From: Trematomus loennbergii | Taxonomy: Eukaryota; Chordata; Actinopteri; Perciformes; Nototheniidae | Length of the DNA stretch: 64,000 nt | Reading direction: 5' to 3' | Assembly (NCBI GenBank): GCA_012861695.1 | Contig: JAAOOA010001674.1 | Span: forward strand, 1 to 64,000 | Part shown: positions 48,101-60,670 of the stretch, one piece after another | Numbering within the stretch: position 1 is the stretch's first letter | Layout: each line of letters opens with the position of its first letter | Notes under the pieces: generated by a model | The model's input: only the letters and a program-made list of their open reading frames with translations | What the model was told of the DNA's origin: nothing | Databases searched by the model: none | Translations under genes and position numbers: made by a program

Positions 48101-50461
48101 ATTAAATAACAAAAAGTAATAGGAATACATTTGGCAGAATAGCCAGTTTCAGAGAAATCTATATTATGTTGTTGGATTATAATTATTGAGGCATTCATGT
48201 GTTCATCACTTTAATGTTGTAGCTGTTTAAGGTAGAGTAATTTTGAATAAATACTGCTGGGAAGCTTAATGTATTATAAAACATCATCATTGATTAGTTG
48301 ATTGATATTTTATATCAATCATCTTAATCTGCAAAGTAACGAAAAGTGTCAAATAACCAGGCAAAGGAAAAAAGTTAAATATTTAACTCAGAAATTAAGC
48401 ATAAAGTTGCATAAAATAGGAAGTACCTCAACATTGTACTAAGTAAATGTGATCTTCTACCCGTGTAAATAACATCAGACACAATCAATATATAATCGAC
48501 GCACCAATGTTTACAATCCGAAATCCAAAACATATATTGATTTCACACTAGGAACTATTCATGATTTATTGTTTTATGTCTCAATTATAAAAACACTTGT
48601 TCACAGGATTTAACAGGAGGTTGGTTTATGATCACAGATCTGCAGTTTAAAGAATCCTGAAATGCTTTATTAAAGGCTGCTTGAATGGAAGCATATTGAT
48701 AGGACTGTACAGCTTTTATTTTCCTCAGTTGTACTTGCCTGCCTTCTGGAGGACAGAGAGGAGACAGCATCAGTATCCAAGGAAACATTTCAGTTTGATA
48801 TCAGCATTAAGGCCTGATCAGCGTAAAGTCTTATTAAGTTAGTCATTTCTTTCACCTAGAATACAAATACCCAGCCTTATAGAAATAATCACAAAGTGGA
48901 TGCACACATATTGAATTCATTGGCCTAAGTGTATCTAGCCAAATGGAGATAATACAGTGGATGAATGTGGGGGGACTGAGAGCACCTCTGTGTGTCTGCT
49001 GTGTCCGCAGTGTACAGTGTGAGAGGCAGAGCATTTAGTCTATTTCAGTATCTGGATATGTGAGATCTTTTCTTCACTCTTCCCTCACACCATAGAGAGC
49101 CTGAAGACCAAACTGAAAGACACTGAGAAACAAGTAGAGGATCTGAGGGCAGATCAAGGTAAGAATATAAAGTAAATGGACACTATGTTTTCATTTATTT
49201 TAGGTAGGCCTATGGCTTGCATTGTTTTCAACTTGATGACACTTTTTAAACAAAAATGTTTTTATGTAACCTTTCAAGGTCAGCATGTGGCATTTGGAGC
49301 AACTTTAGGCCCCATTGGAGATGTTGGACCTTTCAACGCTGACATCACACTGACCTACAAGAAGGTCTTCACAAACACCGGCGCATACAACCCTGGAACA
49401 GGTAAACTGAGCAACATGATGTGTGTTAAAGGTCCCCTATTATACTCTTTTCCAATAACATATTATAGGTCTCAGATATATACAAAACATGTCTCTGAAG
49501 TGTTTGGCTCGAAATACCAAACAGATCATTGTAGCATCCCATAATCCAGTTTCAGCCCTGTTTAAGAAGTGATGATTCTGGGTCTGTTACTTTAGATGAA
49601 AATAAGGAGCCACTCCCCACGCCCCTCTGAGAGATATTTGGTTTAATAAAACACAATGGTGCACTAGGAGGACATTCAGCTATGGCGCAGTGGGCTAGTG
49701 CGTTGATTCTCAGATCAGGGGAGTTGGGAACACCATTTAGCGAAACAGTGCATGAGAAGCGAAACGGTTGCTTAAGAATGTTTTCACAAGCAACACTCCA
49801 ATGGCTGATAGCTCCAGTACCGCACGAAACATGTTTTCGATGGACGAGAGTGAAAATGGAACGCACACGCTATTGTTTGTTTAGATCACGCAGTCTGTTC
49901 TTCTTCTCTGTCTTCCGGTTGTTGCCTCTTTTGAATGACGAATACACACTACCGCCGCCTGCTGGTAAGGAGAGTTATTGCCATTCACGCATGCAGTTCG
50001 TACGTGCTCGGCGGAAGTCTTTGCGGTGTGTTCCAGTGAGACACATGGCCAAGACGCAGGAGAACACGGCGACGCAACAGTCGGCGTCGGCGAGTTCTCT
50101 GGTGACTGCTTGGTGTGTCAGGGCCTTAAGGCTCAATGCACAACAGATTAACAGTAACTTTCTCTCTTTTTCATCCCCAGGTATTTTCACTGCTCCTGTC
50201 AAAGGAGTCTATTACTTCAGCTTCTCTGGTCATACTTTTTCATCTAAACCAATGGGGCTGGGCCTGATGAAGAATGGAGAGCAGATGGTTATTGTGTACA
50301 ACCATGCAGCTGGAAACCGCCATGAGACGGCAACCAACGGCTTGACTCTGCAGCTTGAAGTGGGAGACCAGGTGTACATGAAACTCTGGAAGAACACCTG
50401 GGTTTTTGATAATGGGAATACCCACAGCACCTTCATTGGTTTTCTGTTATTCTCTCTGTAG
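42189..50461 (+). CDS. Secreted C1q-domain protein, intact copy (U5)
   Basis: Exons 42189-42351, 49096-49158, 49279-49401 and 50181-50461 give a 209-residue protein with the same domain order as the U2 copy (signal peptide, coiled coil, C1q head). The exon 4 T run at about 50402 has five T's, so the frame stays open through the closing strand to TAG at 50459-50461. Intron 1 is 6744 nt because of the antisense LTR element at 42500-47756. AATAAA is at 50696-50701. Exons 2 (63 nt) and 3 (123 nt) are whole numbers of codons between phase-1 introns, so skipping either would keep the frame; skipping exon 3 would destroy the C1q head. Confidence 0.9.
42500..42932 (-). repeat. 3' LTR of U5 retrotransposon
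   Basis: Counterpart of the LTR at 12141-12573, with the same 15 extra bases (42918-42932) next to the C8/G8 polypurine tract. Confidence 0.85.
42908..46480 (-). CDS. pol: Retrotransposon Pol polyprotein (U5 copy)
   Basis: The same 1190-codon open frame and same predicted protein as the U2 copy, with protease, RT, RNase H, integrase and chromodomain all retaining their catalytic residues. The absence of any difference in length or protein fits a very recent duplication of the array or ongoing conversion. Confidence 0.93.
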   Translation of the reverse strand: MVGRAASRGCPAHVTTPSEDYTSEWLRGTHAAGKNQAFSGGEAAPSTGGLLFLLRPVGSSTRFMPGKRSCSPVKRRALVSKFPADFPPRPVTQVNICINNQTIDQGVLIDSGADESLMDWGVVNQLEIKTVPLSHPINASALDGRLLFTVTHCTEPIQITVNKDHTESMQFHIFESAQHPIILGFPWLKIHNPHIDWRSGKIKEWGEDCMGRCKLSQPVNAPTDSRKIIIDHPDYPDLQKVPSCYHDLKEAFNKSKAMSLPPHRDFDCPIDLLPGAPIPKGKLYSISRPERAAMDEYISSSLKSGIIRPSSSPAGAGFFFVGKKDGSLRPCIDYSPLNDITVKNRYPLPLMTSAFELLQTAKIFTKLDLRNAYHLVRIRKGDEWKTGFNTQSGHYEYLVMPFGLCNAPAVFQALVNEVLREFLNISVFVYLDDILIFSPDAKSHVNHVRQVLQKLLENQLYVKAEKCEFHTKEVSFLGYIISPNHMQMDPAKISAVSQWPTPDSRKKVQQFLGFANFYRKFIRNFSSVAAPLHVLTSPKVPFKWTPQADFAFQRLRERFTSAPILTIPDPQRQFMVEVDASNEGIGGVLSQRSAEDNKMHPCAYLSRKLTTAERNYDVGNKELLAVKAALEEWRHWLEGAEQPFLVWTDHKNLEYIRKAKRLNSRQARWTLFFSRFNFTLSFRPGSQNQKPDALSRLYDPEPLAVEPKTILPLNRVIGAFSWQVESDVKKANVKNPAPSECPNNLLFVPEALHSKVIHWAHSSVLSCHPGVTRTMFRIQQRFWWPAMKKDVAEYVAACPVCACNKTSSQVKMGLLQPLPIPQRPWSHISMDFVTGFPSSRGKTTVLTVVDRFSKMAHFIPLTKLPSAKVTAEVMMNHIFRIHGFPDDIVSDRGPQFISVFWKEFCRLIGATVSLSSGYHPQSNGQSERLNQELETTLRCLVSRNQTTWSDHLTWVEFAHNTLPTAATGVSPFHCVNGFQPPFFPNNEEEVRVPSAHAMIRRCRRVWAGARQALLRSSARMKAVADVHRRVAPSYRPGQNVWLSTKDLPLHVASRKLAPRFVGPFPVSRVINPVSVRLQLPRTMRVHPTFHVSKIKPVCESTLVPASKPPPPPEFFEGGEVYKVRKLLEVRNRGRGKQFLVDWKGYGPEARSWVAASFIVDKTLIHDFYNQPGPSGVGPRGGGTVVHRQKC
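46240..46285 (-). promoter_or_regulatory. Predicted -1 ribosomal frameshift site, gag/pol (U5 copy)
   Basis: Same heptamer, 5-nt spacer and 10-bp stem as in the U2 copy, with every base at the 30359 offset. Confidence 0.8.
46243..47322 (-). CDS. gag: Retrotransposon Gag (U5 copy)
   Basis: Same 359-residue protein as the U2 copy, intact from [10 protein letters not shown] to the CCHC knuckle. Slippery heptamer at 46279-46285, followed by stem arms at 46264-46273 and 46240-46249. Confidence 0.92.
   Translation of the reverse strand: MDPADPRTLHAALSAQGVKIFHHEEQLGLVNQEMQELRGRQAGIQEALSTQMQQLAVQMNHFFTHQQTAPPVTSSTTERLPVNAPADFPSQAVSSPLRLALPERFSGDSSNCRAFLVQCDLHFQHNPGAFSSDHGKVAFIVSHLTGRAAAWATAEWSRETELCYSLTDFIETMSRIFDHSSPATEASRKLFHIRQLNRQVVDYAIEFRTAAADSGWNVPALRDAFMTGLSEPIKDQLAPLETPRDLESLIAVAIRIDNRLRERERERRRNRDVIPSSQNASWWVAPPAEDVQPMLPHRQRITLPNGSGEPMQLGRTRLSLEERQRRLREGCCFYCGQSDHQLASCPGKDRAHQSKGGRW
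47339..47756 (-). repeat. 5' LTR of U5 retrotransposon, 15 bp short
   Basis: Counterpart of 16980-17397, 418 bp, with the same promoter elements and the same missing outer bases. Confidence 0.85.
47848..48465. repeat. Diverged repeat copy, intron 1, U5
   Basis: Counterpart of 3857-4474, with one substitution (ACCCGTG) at the right end. Confidence 0.5.
49426..50129. repeat. Dispersed-repeat insert in intron 3, U5
   Basis: Counterpart of 5438-6139. Confidence 0.45.
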
Positions 50462-51801
50462 TGGTCTGCTTTATAACCTGAAGTTAGCAAGTCTGGAATG
50501 ATCTTCAAAAATTCTAGATAAAATATTTGGATCTTTAGTTTTCTCTCTTAGCTGATTTGGTGGTGGGACAACTTTAATCAAACATAAATATAGGTTAAAA
50601 GAAATCCCTATTATAAGTGTGCACATTGAAACATTAAAAACTTAGAAAAGTGTATATTCATTGAGTAAATGTTTGCTATATAAACTGTTTCTATTAATAA
50701 AGCTACACATTTAAAGCATTAAACCGCAATTTTGTTTAATTTGTAATGAGATAAAATCATCACATAGACTTAATTGTAATTAAAATGCTAAACTTAACTT
50801 ACTTCAAATGTAACTTGTTCCTCTGTCAACTTCATATTATACCAATTTGACACTGCAGTGTAATTTGGAATAAACTGAAAGATGTTTATTAATTGAGGCT
50901 ATCATAACATTTTTGACAATTTCATTTTTCATTTCCATCTTTATTTCGAACAGATTAAAAAAAACAAATAAAACAAAAACAAATGTGAAGAACAGAATAC
51001 CGTATTGTTAGAATACAGTATTTATCAATATTCATAATAATATTTATATATTCAACAACAAATAGTCATAATAAATCATATGTGTCTGAAAGGGAGCAGG
51101 AGGAAGCAAATGCTTATTAATTCCCACCCCTTACTTACTGCTGATCAATGATTATCCTTTAAATCATTTCTGCAAGTTATTCCTACTTACATATTTACAT
51201 TTATACATACATTTACAATAATTTCTCATCTTCAATCACCTTTCTTCATTCTCAAGTGTTTTCTGTAGGCTACATCCTTTTAAACTGAATTATATTTGAG
51301 CTAGGTTTACTGCTGCCTTTGGTAGTATCAAAGACCAAATCAAAGATACATATTTTCCTTCTATCTGTAGTGCCATTATTTTGGAGTGAGTTGACAAATG
51401 TTAGAGACAGAAGAAAAACATGAACATTTGATTTTGAACTGTGCCTGTAAAAACCCGAAAAAGGGGTACAACAGTTAGCCTAAATCTTTATCCCAAACTT
51501 TAAAAACCTGAAATAAATACAATAAATTATTACAGCTCTTAACTTCTTCCAAGGTACAAATTAAACAAAGGAGTTAAATCCGACTAATAGTTGAGCTTTA
51601 GGAAAGCAGTTTTTTTTATCTTTTCACAGATCTAGGCGATAGCTTTTTCCCTCTGTCACATTCTTTATGCTAAGCTAGCCTGCTGCTCACTAATGCTTTA
51701 TATGTGTCGAAACATGCATAGGTGGTATCGATCTTGTTATCTATCACTCTCAGCAAGTAAGAGAATAAGTACACTTTTGAGCTTTAAAGTACACACTTTG
51801 G

Positions 51802-52296
51802 CAGAGGTGGAAGAAGTACTTAGATCTTGTACTTGAGTAAAAGTACCAGAGTGTAGGAATAATACACAAGTAAAAGTCCTGCATTCAAAATGTTACTCAA
51901 GTTAAAGTACAAAAGTATTAGCATAACAAATATGAAAGTACTTATTATGCAGATTGGTCCATTTCAAAATGATATATATTATATGTTTTGATTATACTTA
52001 TTGATGCATCAATGTGTTTATCAAAGCTGGCAAAGCAGGGTAGCTTGTGAATTTACTCCAGGTGAAACTAAAGTCTTATTAAGTGTGTTTATATTTCACA
52101 TTATTAATCAAAATCTTTAAAGCAATTAAAGGACATAATACATGTAGTGGAGTAAAAGTACACTATTTACCTCTGAATTGTGGAGTAGAAGTACAAAGTA
52201 GCATAACATTGAAATAGTCAAGTAAAGTACAAGTACCTCAAAATTGTACTTAAATACAGTAGTTAAGTTAATCTACTTAGTTACATTATCCCACTG
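51802..52296. repeat. MITE-like teleost repeat, U5
   Basis: Counterpart of 7822-8316. Confidence 0.6.
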
Positions 52297-53233
52297 GCGA
52301 TTGGTATATTTTAATATAAATTCTAAAAGAAATTGAGCAAGTCCATTTCATTGAAGTTGACAGACAGGTGGGGTAAAATGTGTTAACCAGCGAAAGCATA
52401 TTGAGTGAAAACTATAAGAAGTGGTAATGGTGTCATTGTAAGCTTATCATGATAGCAGCATGCCATCTAAAGAGTTATTTCTTGTGAAGAAGCAAGCTTT
52501 TTTCCCTTTACGGCTTCGTCAGCAGTTACAGACTATTTAACTAAAACCTCAGTCAAGCTCTATGTACAGCACACAATGAAAGACTTACTTCCACAATTCT
52601 TCATATTCTTGCTGCTGGGGTCAGACTGAGTGTGTGCATTGTCAGCTGTCACATAGGTCTGAGTTCATGTGGTTAACAAGTAAGACACAAAAGCTCTTCA
52701 ATAGTCTACATGAGAGAAGGTGTTTATGGGGGAGAAGTTCCAGCAGTGACAATATGGCATTATTTTTAGGGAAATTAGAGAATTTGTCTGAATGTGACCA
52801 TTTCTGTCTCTGGATTTGCGTCCAAACAGCTCATAGAAGAACAGCCAGTGTCATATGATCCTGCTGGCCTTTTGTGTAGATAGCTCATGACAAATAGGAG
52901 CATAAACAAAAGTGTTGCCTTTATATTTGTGTTCGGTGAATTTGAATGAGGCAAGTTGCAAAGGCAATTAGTTGAGGATACAGTTTTAATGACTAATGCT
53001 GAAATATAGAAGTGTCTAGCCAGCCTTTCCTTATCTCTAATGCAAAAAGAAGATGGCTAATACAAAACAATGATTGTTTTGACAAAGGTAAATAAGGTAA
53101 TAAACAAAGACACCTTTGGCCAGCTACTCTCTTATCATATTCTTGTTATCAGTTTATTTGTTATGATTCATCAGATGATAGGAAAAACGCTTTTTTTTCT
53201 GGTAAATTAAAGTGGCATTTCCGTCTTTGTGTG

Positions 53234-53611
53234 TGTTACGACCGGCTCGCAGGCCACAACAGAAGAGAGGGAGACGCACGGCACGTGGATTTCCGTTAAG
53301 CAACGGCACATTTATTTATGCAACTCAAAAGGCGACACCGCCGTGGGGTTCTGCCAACAATGGCTGCGTTTCACTTCGGTTAAATGGATTCCTTGCGTCC
53401 CTCACTTGCGTCGTTTCCCTGCGACTAGTCCCTCCCACCAGGGAAGCATGGAGAGACGCAAGGAAACCACGAGAAGCAGGGAAATGAGTTTTAAGAGCAA
53501 TGGGACGTCCTTTCCCCCGGAGCGTCACGTGAAGCGACGTCCGTTTGTGATGACGCCGCACAGCTGATCGTCTGACAGCAGCCAGCTCTGTCCCCGTTAT
53601 TTTCACAAACA
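53234..53611 (-). repeat. LTR-like block, U6
   Basis: Counterpart of 891-1268, same length. Confidence 0.4.
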
Positions 53612-54177
53612 CCCCCGCCTCTGTTAGTACACATTTACTGACACAAACATTTGTATCATCTGTTGTAGACCCAAATAAATAAAATCAAATAAGAACTAAT
53701 TCTCAAAAAAGATAAACGCCATTCTTAAAATGTATAAACGAATATTAGTTTGATTAATATTGATTAGAGTGCACAATATAAATAAAAGAATTGAGAGAAG
53801 AAAAAGAGATATGTTATCTATCAAAACCCAGTTAGATTAACATTCATTGGATTGCACACTTAGTTTGTTTGTGTGGATATGTAGCAAATTAACATGTTAA
53901 ATAGCACTGAATGACTGACTGAATGGAAATGACAATAAATGAAAATGTAAAACGAAAAAAGCGATCACGAAAATGTTTCCAATAAATGAATGAAATGATT
54001 TTTGTCCACTTTGTTGTTCAGATATATCACATATTTGTAACTGAATGATGCATTCATTGAAACAAAACACTGTATGAACTGAGGAGTGAGTCCCGTGAGT
54101 TTCATGTGTTTTCTTCACTCCGCTGGGAAACTGCTCTCATGTCAAGAAGCATCAGATCATTGCATGCGCTGCATCGT

Positions 54178-54365
54178 CCAATCAGTGAGCGATACACAGT
54201 AAGGGGGCGGGGCGAGTATCTGAGGATTTCATCGAAGGATGGTCTGGTGGTTCCTCGATTATAGCTCCTCCATTATCGCTCCTCGCTCCTCGATCCTCGG
54301 TCCTCCGGCAAAAAGAAGGCCATTGGGACGCTACTCAAGATGGCGCAGACAAATCAACTTCCGGT
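54178..54365 (+). promoter_or_regulatory. Promoter-like block, U6
   Basis: All four sites kept. Confidence 0.35.
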
Positions 54366-54473
54366 GAGACCGAGACCGAGGAGCGAGGAAATGAAAAATA
54401 AGAGAAGTGAAACGCAGCTCCTGTTTATAGTGCGGAAGGACCCAGGCTGGGCGAAAAATGGAATGCAGCCAGG

Positions 54474-55699
54474 CAGGGGCGGACTGGGACTAGAATTCAG
54501 CCCTGGAAACTGACCCAGTCCGGCCACATGAAATGTGAACGGGGGGGCATCAGAAAAAAAAATACAGTACTATTAGTTATTAGAAATCAGCTGTTTATTA
54601 GGCTGCATTCATGCAGTTCAAGGGATAATTGTCATCCACTTCTTGCTCTTGCCCTGCACTTGTATGTGCCAGTTGAGCTGGTTCTTCCACCATCTCAACT
54701 CTCTGTCCCTCATCATGAACGCAGGAGGCTGGCTGTATATCTGAACTCGCGCCCTCATCATTCTCTTCATTATCTTGCACTTGTTCTGCTGATGATAGTG
54801 CTTGTAGCAGCGCAGCTGCCAAAAAGGTCTGTCAATTTGCGACATTTATATGCTTCACCTGCGAGTGACTTCACCTTTTTTTCTCTTGCCTTCTCAGCCC
54901 CACCTTTTTCTTTTCGTTTTCTCTGATTTTTATCCATGTTTTTTCATTCTCCCTGTCTGCCGCGGCGTCTACCCTGCTGAAAAAAACAGCGTCGACCAAC
55001 TTAGCTGGTCAGGCTGGTCAACCAACCTGACCAACTGAGTTGACCAGACTGGCTGGTTTAGAGGGGTTTTGGACACTTTAGCTGGCCAGGATGGCTGGTT
55101 TAGCTGGTGCACCAGCTGAACCAGCTAAACCAGCTAAACCAGCCATCCTGGCCAGCTAAAAAAAACAGCATCCATCTATCACCAGTTTATGTTTAATAAA
55201 TAATAGTATTAAACATACCATGCTGGAAGCTTAGCAGGATTCCAGGTGACCAGCATACATTGTTTAAATACTGGTATGATTATTTAAACTAGAGAACATA
55301 AATATATTACAAAGATTCATTGTGTCATGTATTCTGGTATCTACAAAAATAAAGACATTGTATAGTGTTCATAACAGTATTTTATAAATAGCAATAAATA
55401 GTAGTTAATATAATAAAATACACAGTAACAATACAAATAACAACCAACCTGCAAATCAACCTCAAAATAAATATATTATCTAAAACAGGTGGATTTGATT
55501 TAAAATAAAAGTAATAAATAGAATTCAATATTTAAATGGTAACTAAAACAGTAACACTATGAGAAAAAGGCCGTCAGCGCAACTTAAATGATGACGTTAA
55601 ACAATTGTTTTAAAGGGCCGGCCGGCCGGCCGTCAACGGCCCTTGAGGACCGGCCGTTCTGTGGTTCTCCAGATTCTACAGATGGCCAGTCCGCCCCTG
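54474..55699. mobile_element. Non-autonomous hAT-type DNA transposon, U6
   Basis: CAGCCAGG duplications at 54466-54473 and 55700-55707. Hairpin arms 55077-55108 and 55129-55160; transposase-like remnant 54598-54937. Confidence 0.85.
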
Positions 55700-55762
55700 C
55701 AGCCAGGTATGTGAGCTTACTAAAACTTGTGCAAGAGCAAGAACATTTCCTCTTCGGGATGG

Positions 55763-55770
55763 TATATAAA
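55763..55770 (+). promoter_or_regulatory. TATA box of C1q gene, U6
   Basis: TATATAAA, 46 bp before the ATG at 55809. Confidence 0.75.
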
Positions 55771-56207
55771 GCATTGTTGATTTAGTACAGGTCCACCAAG
55801 ACTCAAATATGAAGACTTTGGTTGCTGCATTGGCTCTTTGCCTCCTCTACCTGCCTGTGTACCAGGCACTCAACCCTTATCTTTGGACAAACATTGACAA
55901 CAAAATTGAAGAGATGGAGGCCAGACTGACAAAGACTGAAAAAGAGTTGATGGATCACAAGCAGATGACCGGTAAGAAAAGACAAACCTATTTTTTAGAC
56001 GATTCATGATCGCATTTATCTTTCAACACAGTAGTTGGTATTTCGTATAATGCATTACCCTTATGCTGCAGAAAATCTTGTAATGTTGAAGTATACGCAA
56101 GCAGGTGGTTTTGTTGACAATGATGTCTCTTTTTCAAGAAACACATGAGAACAAAAAACTATCTTCTCACTTCTGCACTAAAATGTTACAAGACAAAATC
56201 TAAAACT

Positions 56208-56825
56208 ACAGTGTAGAAGTGCGTTGTTACAAGTAAAAGTCCTGCATTCAAATTCAAATAAGTAAAAGTGTAAATTAATTAGCATCAAAATATACTTATA
56301 GAATTAATTTAGGAGGATAACCTATTTCATAATATTGTATCTATATATTTATATAAAACTTTATATATGGCTTGTTAACTTAATTTACCCCTCGGAAAAT
56401 GGGTTGTGTCATTCACGATGTGACTGAAGGAAAATTATAAAAGTATCAGCTTTATAAAAAATTAAATAACAAAAAGTAATAGGAATACATTTGGCAGAAT
56501 AGCCAGTTTCAGAGAAATCTATATTATGTTGTTGGATTATAATTATTGAGGCATTCATGTGTTCATCACTTTAATGTTGTAGCTGTTTAAGGTAGAGTAA
56601 TTTTGAATAAATACTGCTGGGAAGCTTAATGTATTATAAAACATCATCATTGATTAGTTGATTGATATTTTATATCAATCATCTTAATCTGCAAAGTAAC
56701 GAAAAGTGTCAAATAACCAGGCAAAGGAAAAAAGTTAAATATTTAACTCAGAAATTAAGCATAAAGTTGCATAAAATAGGAAGTACCTCAACATTGTACT
56801 AAGTAAATGTGATCTTCTACCAGTG
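56208..56825. repeat. Diverged repeat copy, intron 1, U6
   Basis: Counterpart of 3857-4474. Confidence 0.5.
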
Positions 56826-57787
56826 TAAATAACATCAGACACAATCAATATATAATCGACGCACCAATGTTTACAATCCGAAATCCAAAACATATATTGA
56901 TTTCACACTAGGAACTATTCATGATTTATTGTTTTATGTCTCAATTATAAAAACACTTGTTCACAGGATTTAACAGGAGGTTGGTTTATGTAAGCACAGA
57001 TCTGCAGTTTAAAGAATCCTGAAATGCTTTATTAAAGGCTGCTTGAATGGAAGCATATTGATAGGACTGTACAGCTTTTATTTTCCTCAGTTGTACTTGC
57101 CTGCCTTCTGGAGGACAGAGAGGAGACAGCATCAGTATCCAAGGAAACATTTCAGTTTGATATCAGCATTAAGGCCTGATCAGCGTAAAGTCTTATTAAG
57201 TTAGTCATTTCTTTCACCTAGAATACAAATACCCAGCCTTATAGAAATAATCACAAAGTGGATGCACACATATTGAATTCATTGGCCTAAGTGTATCTAG
57301 CTAAATGGAGATAATACAGTGGATGAATGTGGGGGGACTGAGAGCACCTCTGTGTGTCTGCTGTGTCCGCAGTGTACAGTGTGAGAGGCAGAGCATTTAG
57401 TCTATTTCAGTATCTGGATATGTGAGATCTTTTCTTCACTCTTCCCTCACACCATAGAGAGCCTGAAGACCAAACTGAAAGACACTGAGAAACAAGTAGA
57501 GGATCTGAGGGCAGATCAAGGTAAGAATATAAAGTAAATGGACACTATGTTTTCATTTATTTTAGGTAGGCCTATGGCTTGCATTGTTTTCAACTTGATG
57601 ACACTTTTTAAACAAAAATGTTTTTATGTAACCTTTCAAGGTCAGCATGTGGCATTTGGAGCAACTTTAGGCCCCATTGGAGATGTTGGACCTTTCAACG
57701 CTGACATCACACTGACCTACAAGAAGGTCTTCACAAACACCGGCGCATACAACCCTGGAACAGGTAAACTGAGCAACATGATGTGTG

Positions 57788-58490
57788 TTAAAGGTCCCCT
57801 ATTATACTCTTTTCCAATAACATATTATAGGTCTCAGATATATACAAAACATGTCTCTGAAGTGTTTGGCTCGAAATACCAAACAGATCATTGTAGCATC
57901 CCATAATCCAGTTTCAGCCCTGTTTAAGAAGTGATGATTCTGGGTCTGTTACTTTAGATGAAAATAAGGAGCCACTCCCCACGCCCCTCTGAGAGATATT
58001 TGGTTTAATAAAACACAATGGTGCACTAGGAGGACATTCAGCTATGGCGCAGTGGGCTAGTGCGTTGATTCTCAGATCAGGGGAGTTGGGAACACCATTT
58101 AGCGAAACAGTGCATGAGAAGCGAAACGGTTGCTTAAGAATGTTTTCACAAGCAACACTCCAATGGCTGATAGCTCCAGTACCGCACGAAACATGTTTTC
58201 GATGGACAGAGTGAAAATGGAACGCACACGCTATTGTTTGTTTAGATCACGCAGTCTGTTCTTCTTCTCTGTCTTCCGGTTGTTGCCTCTTTTGAATGAC
58301 GAATACACACTACCGCCGCCTGCTGGTAAGGAGAGTTATTGCCACTCACGCATGCAGTTCGTACGTGCTCGGCGGAAGTCTTTGCGGTGTGTTCCAGTGA
58401 GACACATGGCCAAGACGCAGGAGAACACGGCGACGCAACAGTCGGCGTCGGCGAGTTCTCTGGTGACTGCTTGGTGTGTCAGGGCCTTAA
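57788..58490. repeat. Dispersed-repeat insert in intron 3, U6
   Basis: Counterpart of 5438-6139; it carries the GGACAGAGTG form that is close to U1. Confidence 0.45.
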
Positions 58491-60175
58491 GGCTCAATGC
58501 ACAACAGATTAACAGTAACTTTCTCTCTTTTTCATCCCCAGGTATTTTCACTGCTCCTGTCAAAGGAGTCTATTACTTCAGCTTCTCTGGTCATACTTTT
58601 TCATCTAAACCAATGGGGCTGGGCCTGATGAAGAATGGAGAGCAGATGGTTATTGTGTACAACCATGCAGCTGGAAACCGCCATGAGACGGCAACCAACG
58701 GCTTGACTCTGCAGCTTGAAGTGGGAGACCAGGTGTACATGAAACTCTGGAAGAACACCTGGGTTTGATAATGAATACCCACAGCACCTTCATTGGTTTT
58801 CTGTTATTCTCTCTGTAGTGGTCTGCTTTATAACCTGAAGTTAGCAAGTCTGGAATGATCTTCAAAAATTCTAGATAAAATATTTGGATCTTTAGCAGCC
58901 ACTCTGTTAGTTTTCTCTCTTAGCTGATTTGGTGGTGGGACAACTTTAATCAAACACTAAATATAGGTTAAAAGAAATCCCTATTATAAGTGTGCACATT
59001 GAAACATTAAAAACTTAGAAAAGTGTATATTCATTGAGTAAATGTTTGCTATATAAACTGTTTCTATTAATAAAGCTACACATTTAAAGCATTAAACCGC
59101 AATTTTGTTTAATTTGTAATGAGATAAAATCATCACATAGACTTAATTGTAATTAAAATGCTAAACTTAACTTACTTCAAATGTAACTTGTTCCTCTGTC
59201 AACTTCATATTATACCAATTTGACACTGCAGTGTAATTTGGAATAAACTGAAAGATGTTTATTAATTGAGGCTATCATAACATTTTTGACAATTTCATTT
59301 TTCATTTCCATCTTTATTTCGAACAGATTAAAAAAAACAAATAAAACAAAAACAAATGTGAAGAACAGAATACCGTATTGTTAGAATACAGTATTTATCA
59401 ATATTCATAATAATATTTATATATTCAACAACAAATAGTCATAATAAATCATATGTGTCTGAAAGGGAGCAGGAGGAAGCAAATGCTTATTAATTCCCAC
59501 CCCTTACTTACTGCTGATCAATGATTATCCTTTAAATCATTTCTGCAAGTTATTCCTACTTACATATTTACATTTATACATACATTTACAATAATTTCTC
59601 ATCTTCAATCACCTTTCTTCATTCTCAAGTGTTTTCTGTAGGCTACATCCTTTTAAACTGAATTATATTTGAGCTAGGTTTACTGCTGCCTTTGGTAGGA
59701 TCAAAGACCAAATCAAAGATACATATTTTCCTTCTATCTGTAGTGCCATTATTTTGGAGTGAGTTGACAAATGTTAGAGACAGAAGAAAAACATGAACAT
59801 TTGATTTTGAACTGTGCCTGTAAAAACCCGAAAAAGGGGTACAACAGTTAGCCTAAATCTTTATCCCAAACTTTAAAAACCTGAAATAAATACAATAAAT
59901 TATTACAGCTCTTAACTTCTTCCAAGGTACAAATTAAACAAAGGAGTTAAATCCGACTAATAGTTGAGCTTTAGGAAAGCAGTTTTTATTTATCTTTTCA
60001 CAGATCTAGGCGATAGCTTTTTCCCTCTGTCACATTCTTTATGCTAAGCTAGCCTGCTGCTCACTAATGCTTTATATGTGTCGAAACATGCATAGGTGGT
60101 ATCGATCTTGTTATCTATCACTCTCAGCAAGTAAGAGAATAAGTACACTTTTGAGCTTTAAAGTACACACTTTGG

Positions 60176-60670
60176 CAGAGGTGGAAGAAGTACTTAGATC
60201 TTGTACTTGAGTAAAAGTACCAGAGTGTAGGAATAATACACAAGTAAAAGTCCTGCATTCAAAATGTTACTCAAGTTAAAGTACAAAAGTATTAGCATAA
60301 CAAATATGAAAGTACTTATTATGCAGATTGGTCCATTTCAAAATGATATATATTATATGTTTTGATTATACTTATTGATGCATCAATGTGTTTATCAAAG
60401 CTGGCAAAGCAGGGTAGCTTGTGAATTTACTCCAGGTGAAACTAAAGTCTTATTAAGTGTGTTTATATTTCACATTATTAATCAAAATCTTTAAAGCAAT
60501 TAAAGGACATAATACATGTAGTGGAGTAAAAGTACACTATTTACCTCTGAATTGTGGAGTAGAAGTACAAAGTAGCATAACATTGAAATAGTCAAGTAAA
60601 GTACAAGTACCTCAAAATTGTACTTAAATACAGTAGTTAAGTTAATCTACTTAGTTACATTATCCCACTG
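60176..60670. repeat. MITE-like teleost repeat, U6
   Basis: Counterpart of 7822-8316. Confidence 0.6.

Larger units (their letters stand above)
38722..52344 (+). repeat. Tandem array unit U5 (13623 bp, with retrotransposon)
   Basis: Sister of U2 by shared variants and by the same LTR element at the same site; without the insertion the unit is 8361 bp. Several one-base differences from other units lie in short homopolymers just upstream of the gene (42005-42140), a pattern typical of consensus error but also of slippage. Bases 38722-39612, 39991-40556 and 50702-51801 hold no gene I can see. Confidence 0.95.
55809..58768 (+). pseudogene. C1q-domain gene copy, truncated at exon 4 (U6)
   Basis: Exons 55809-55971, 57458-57520, 57641-57763 and 58542-58768. 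The T run has three T's, so TGA follows residue 191, as in U1. A further GG is missing just downstream (AATGAATACCC for AATGGGAATACCC), so adding two T's alone would not recover the full ending. AATAAA is at 59069-59074. Two indels within about 15 bases make this the most convincing broken copy, unless the local consensus is poor. Confidence 0.6.
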
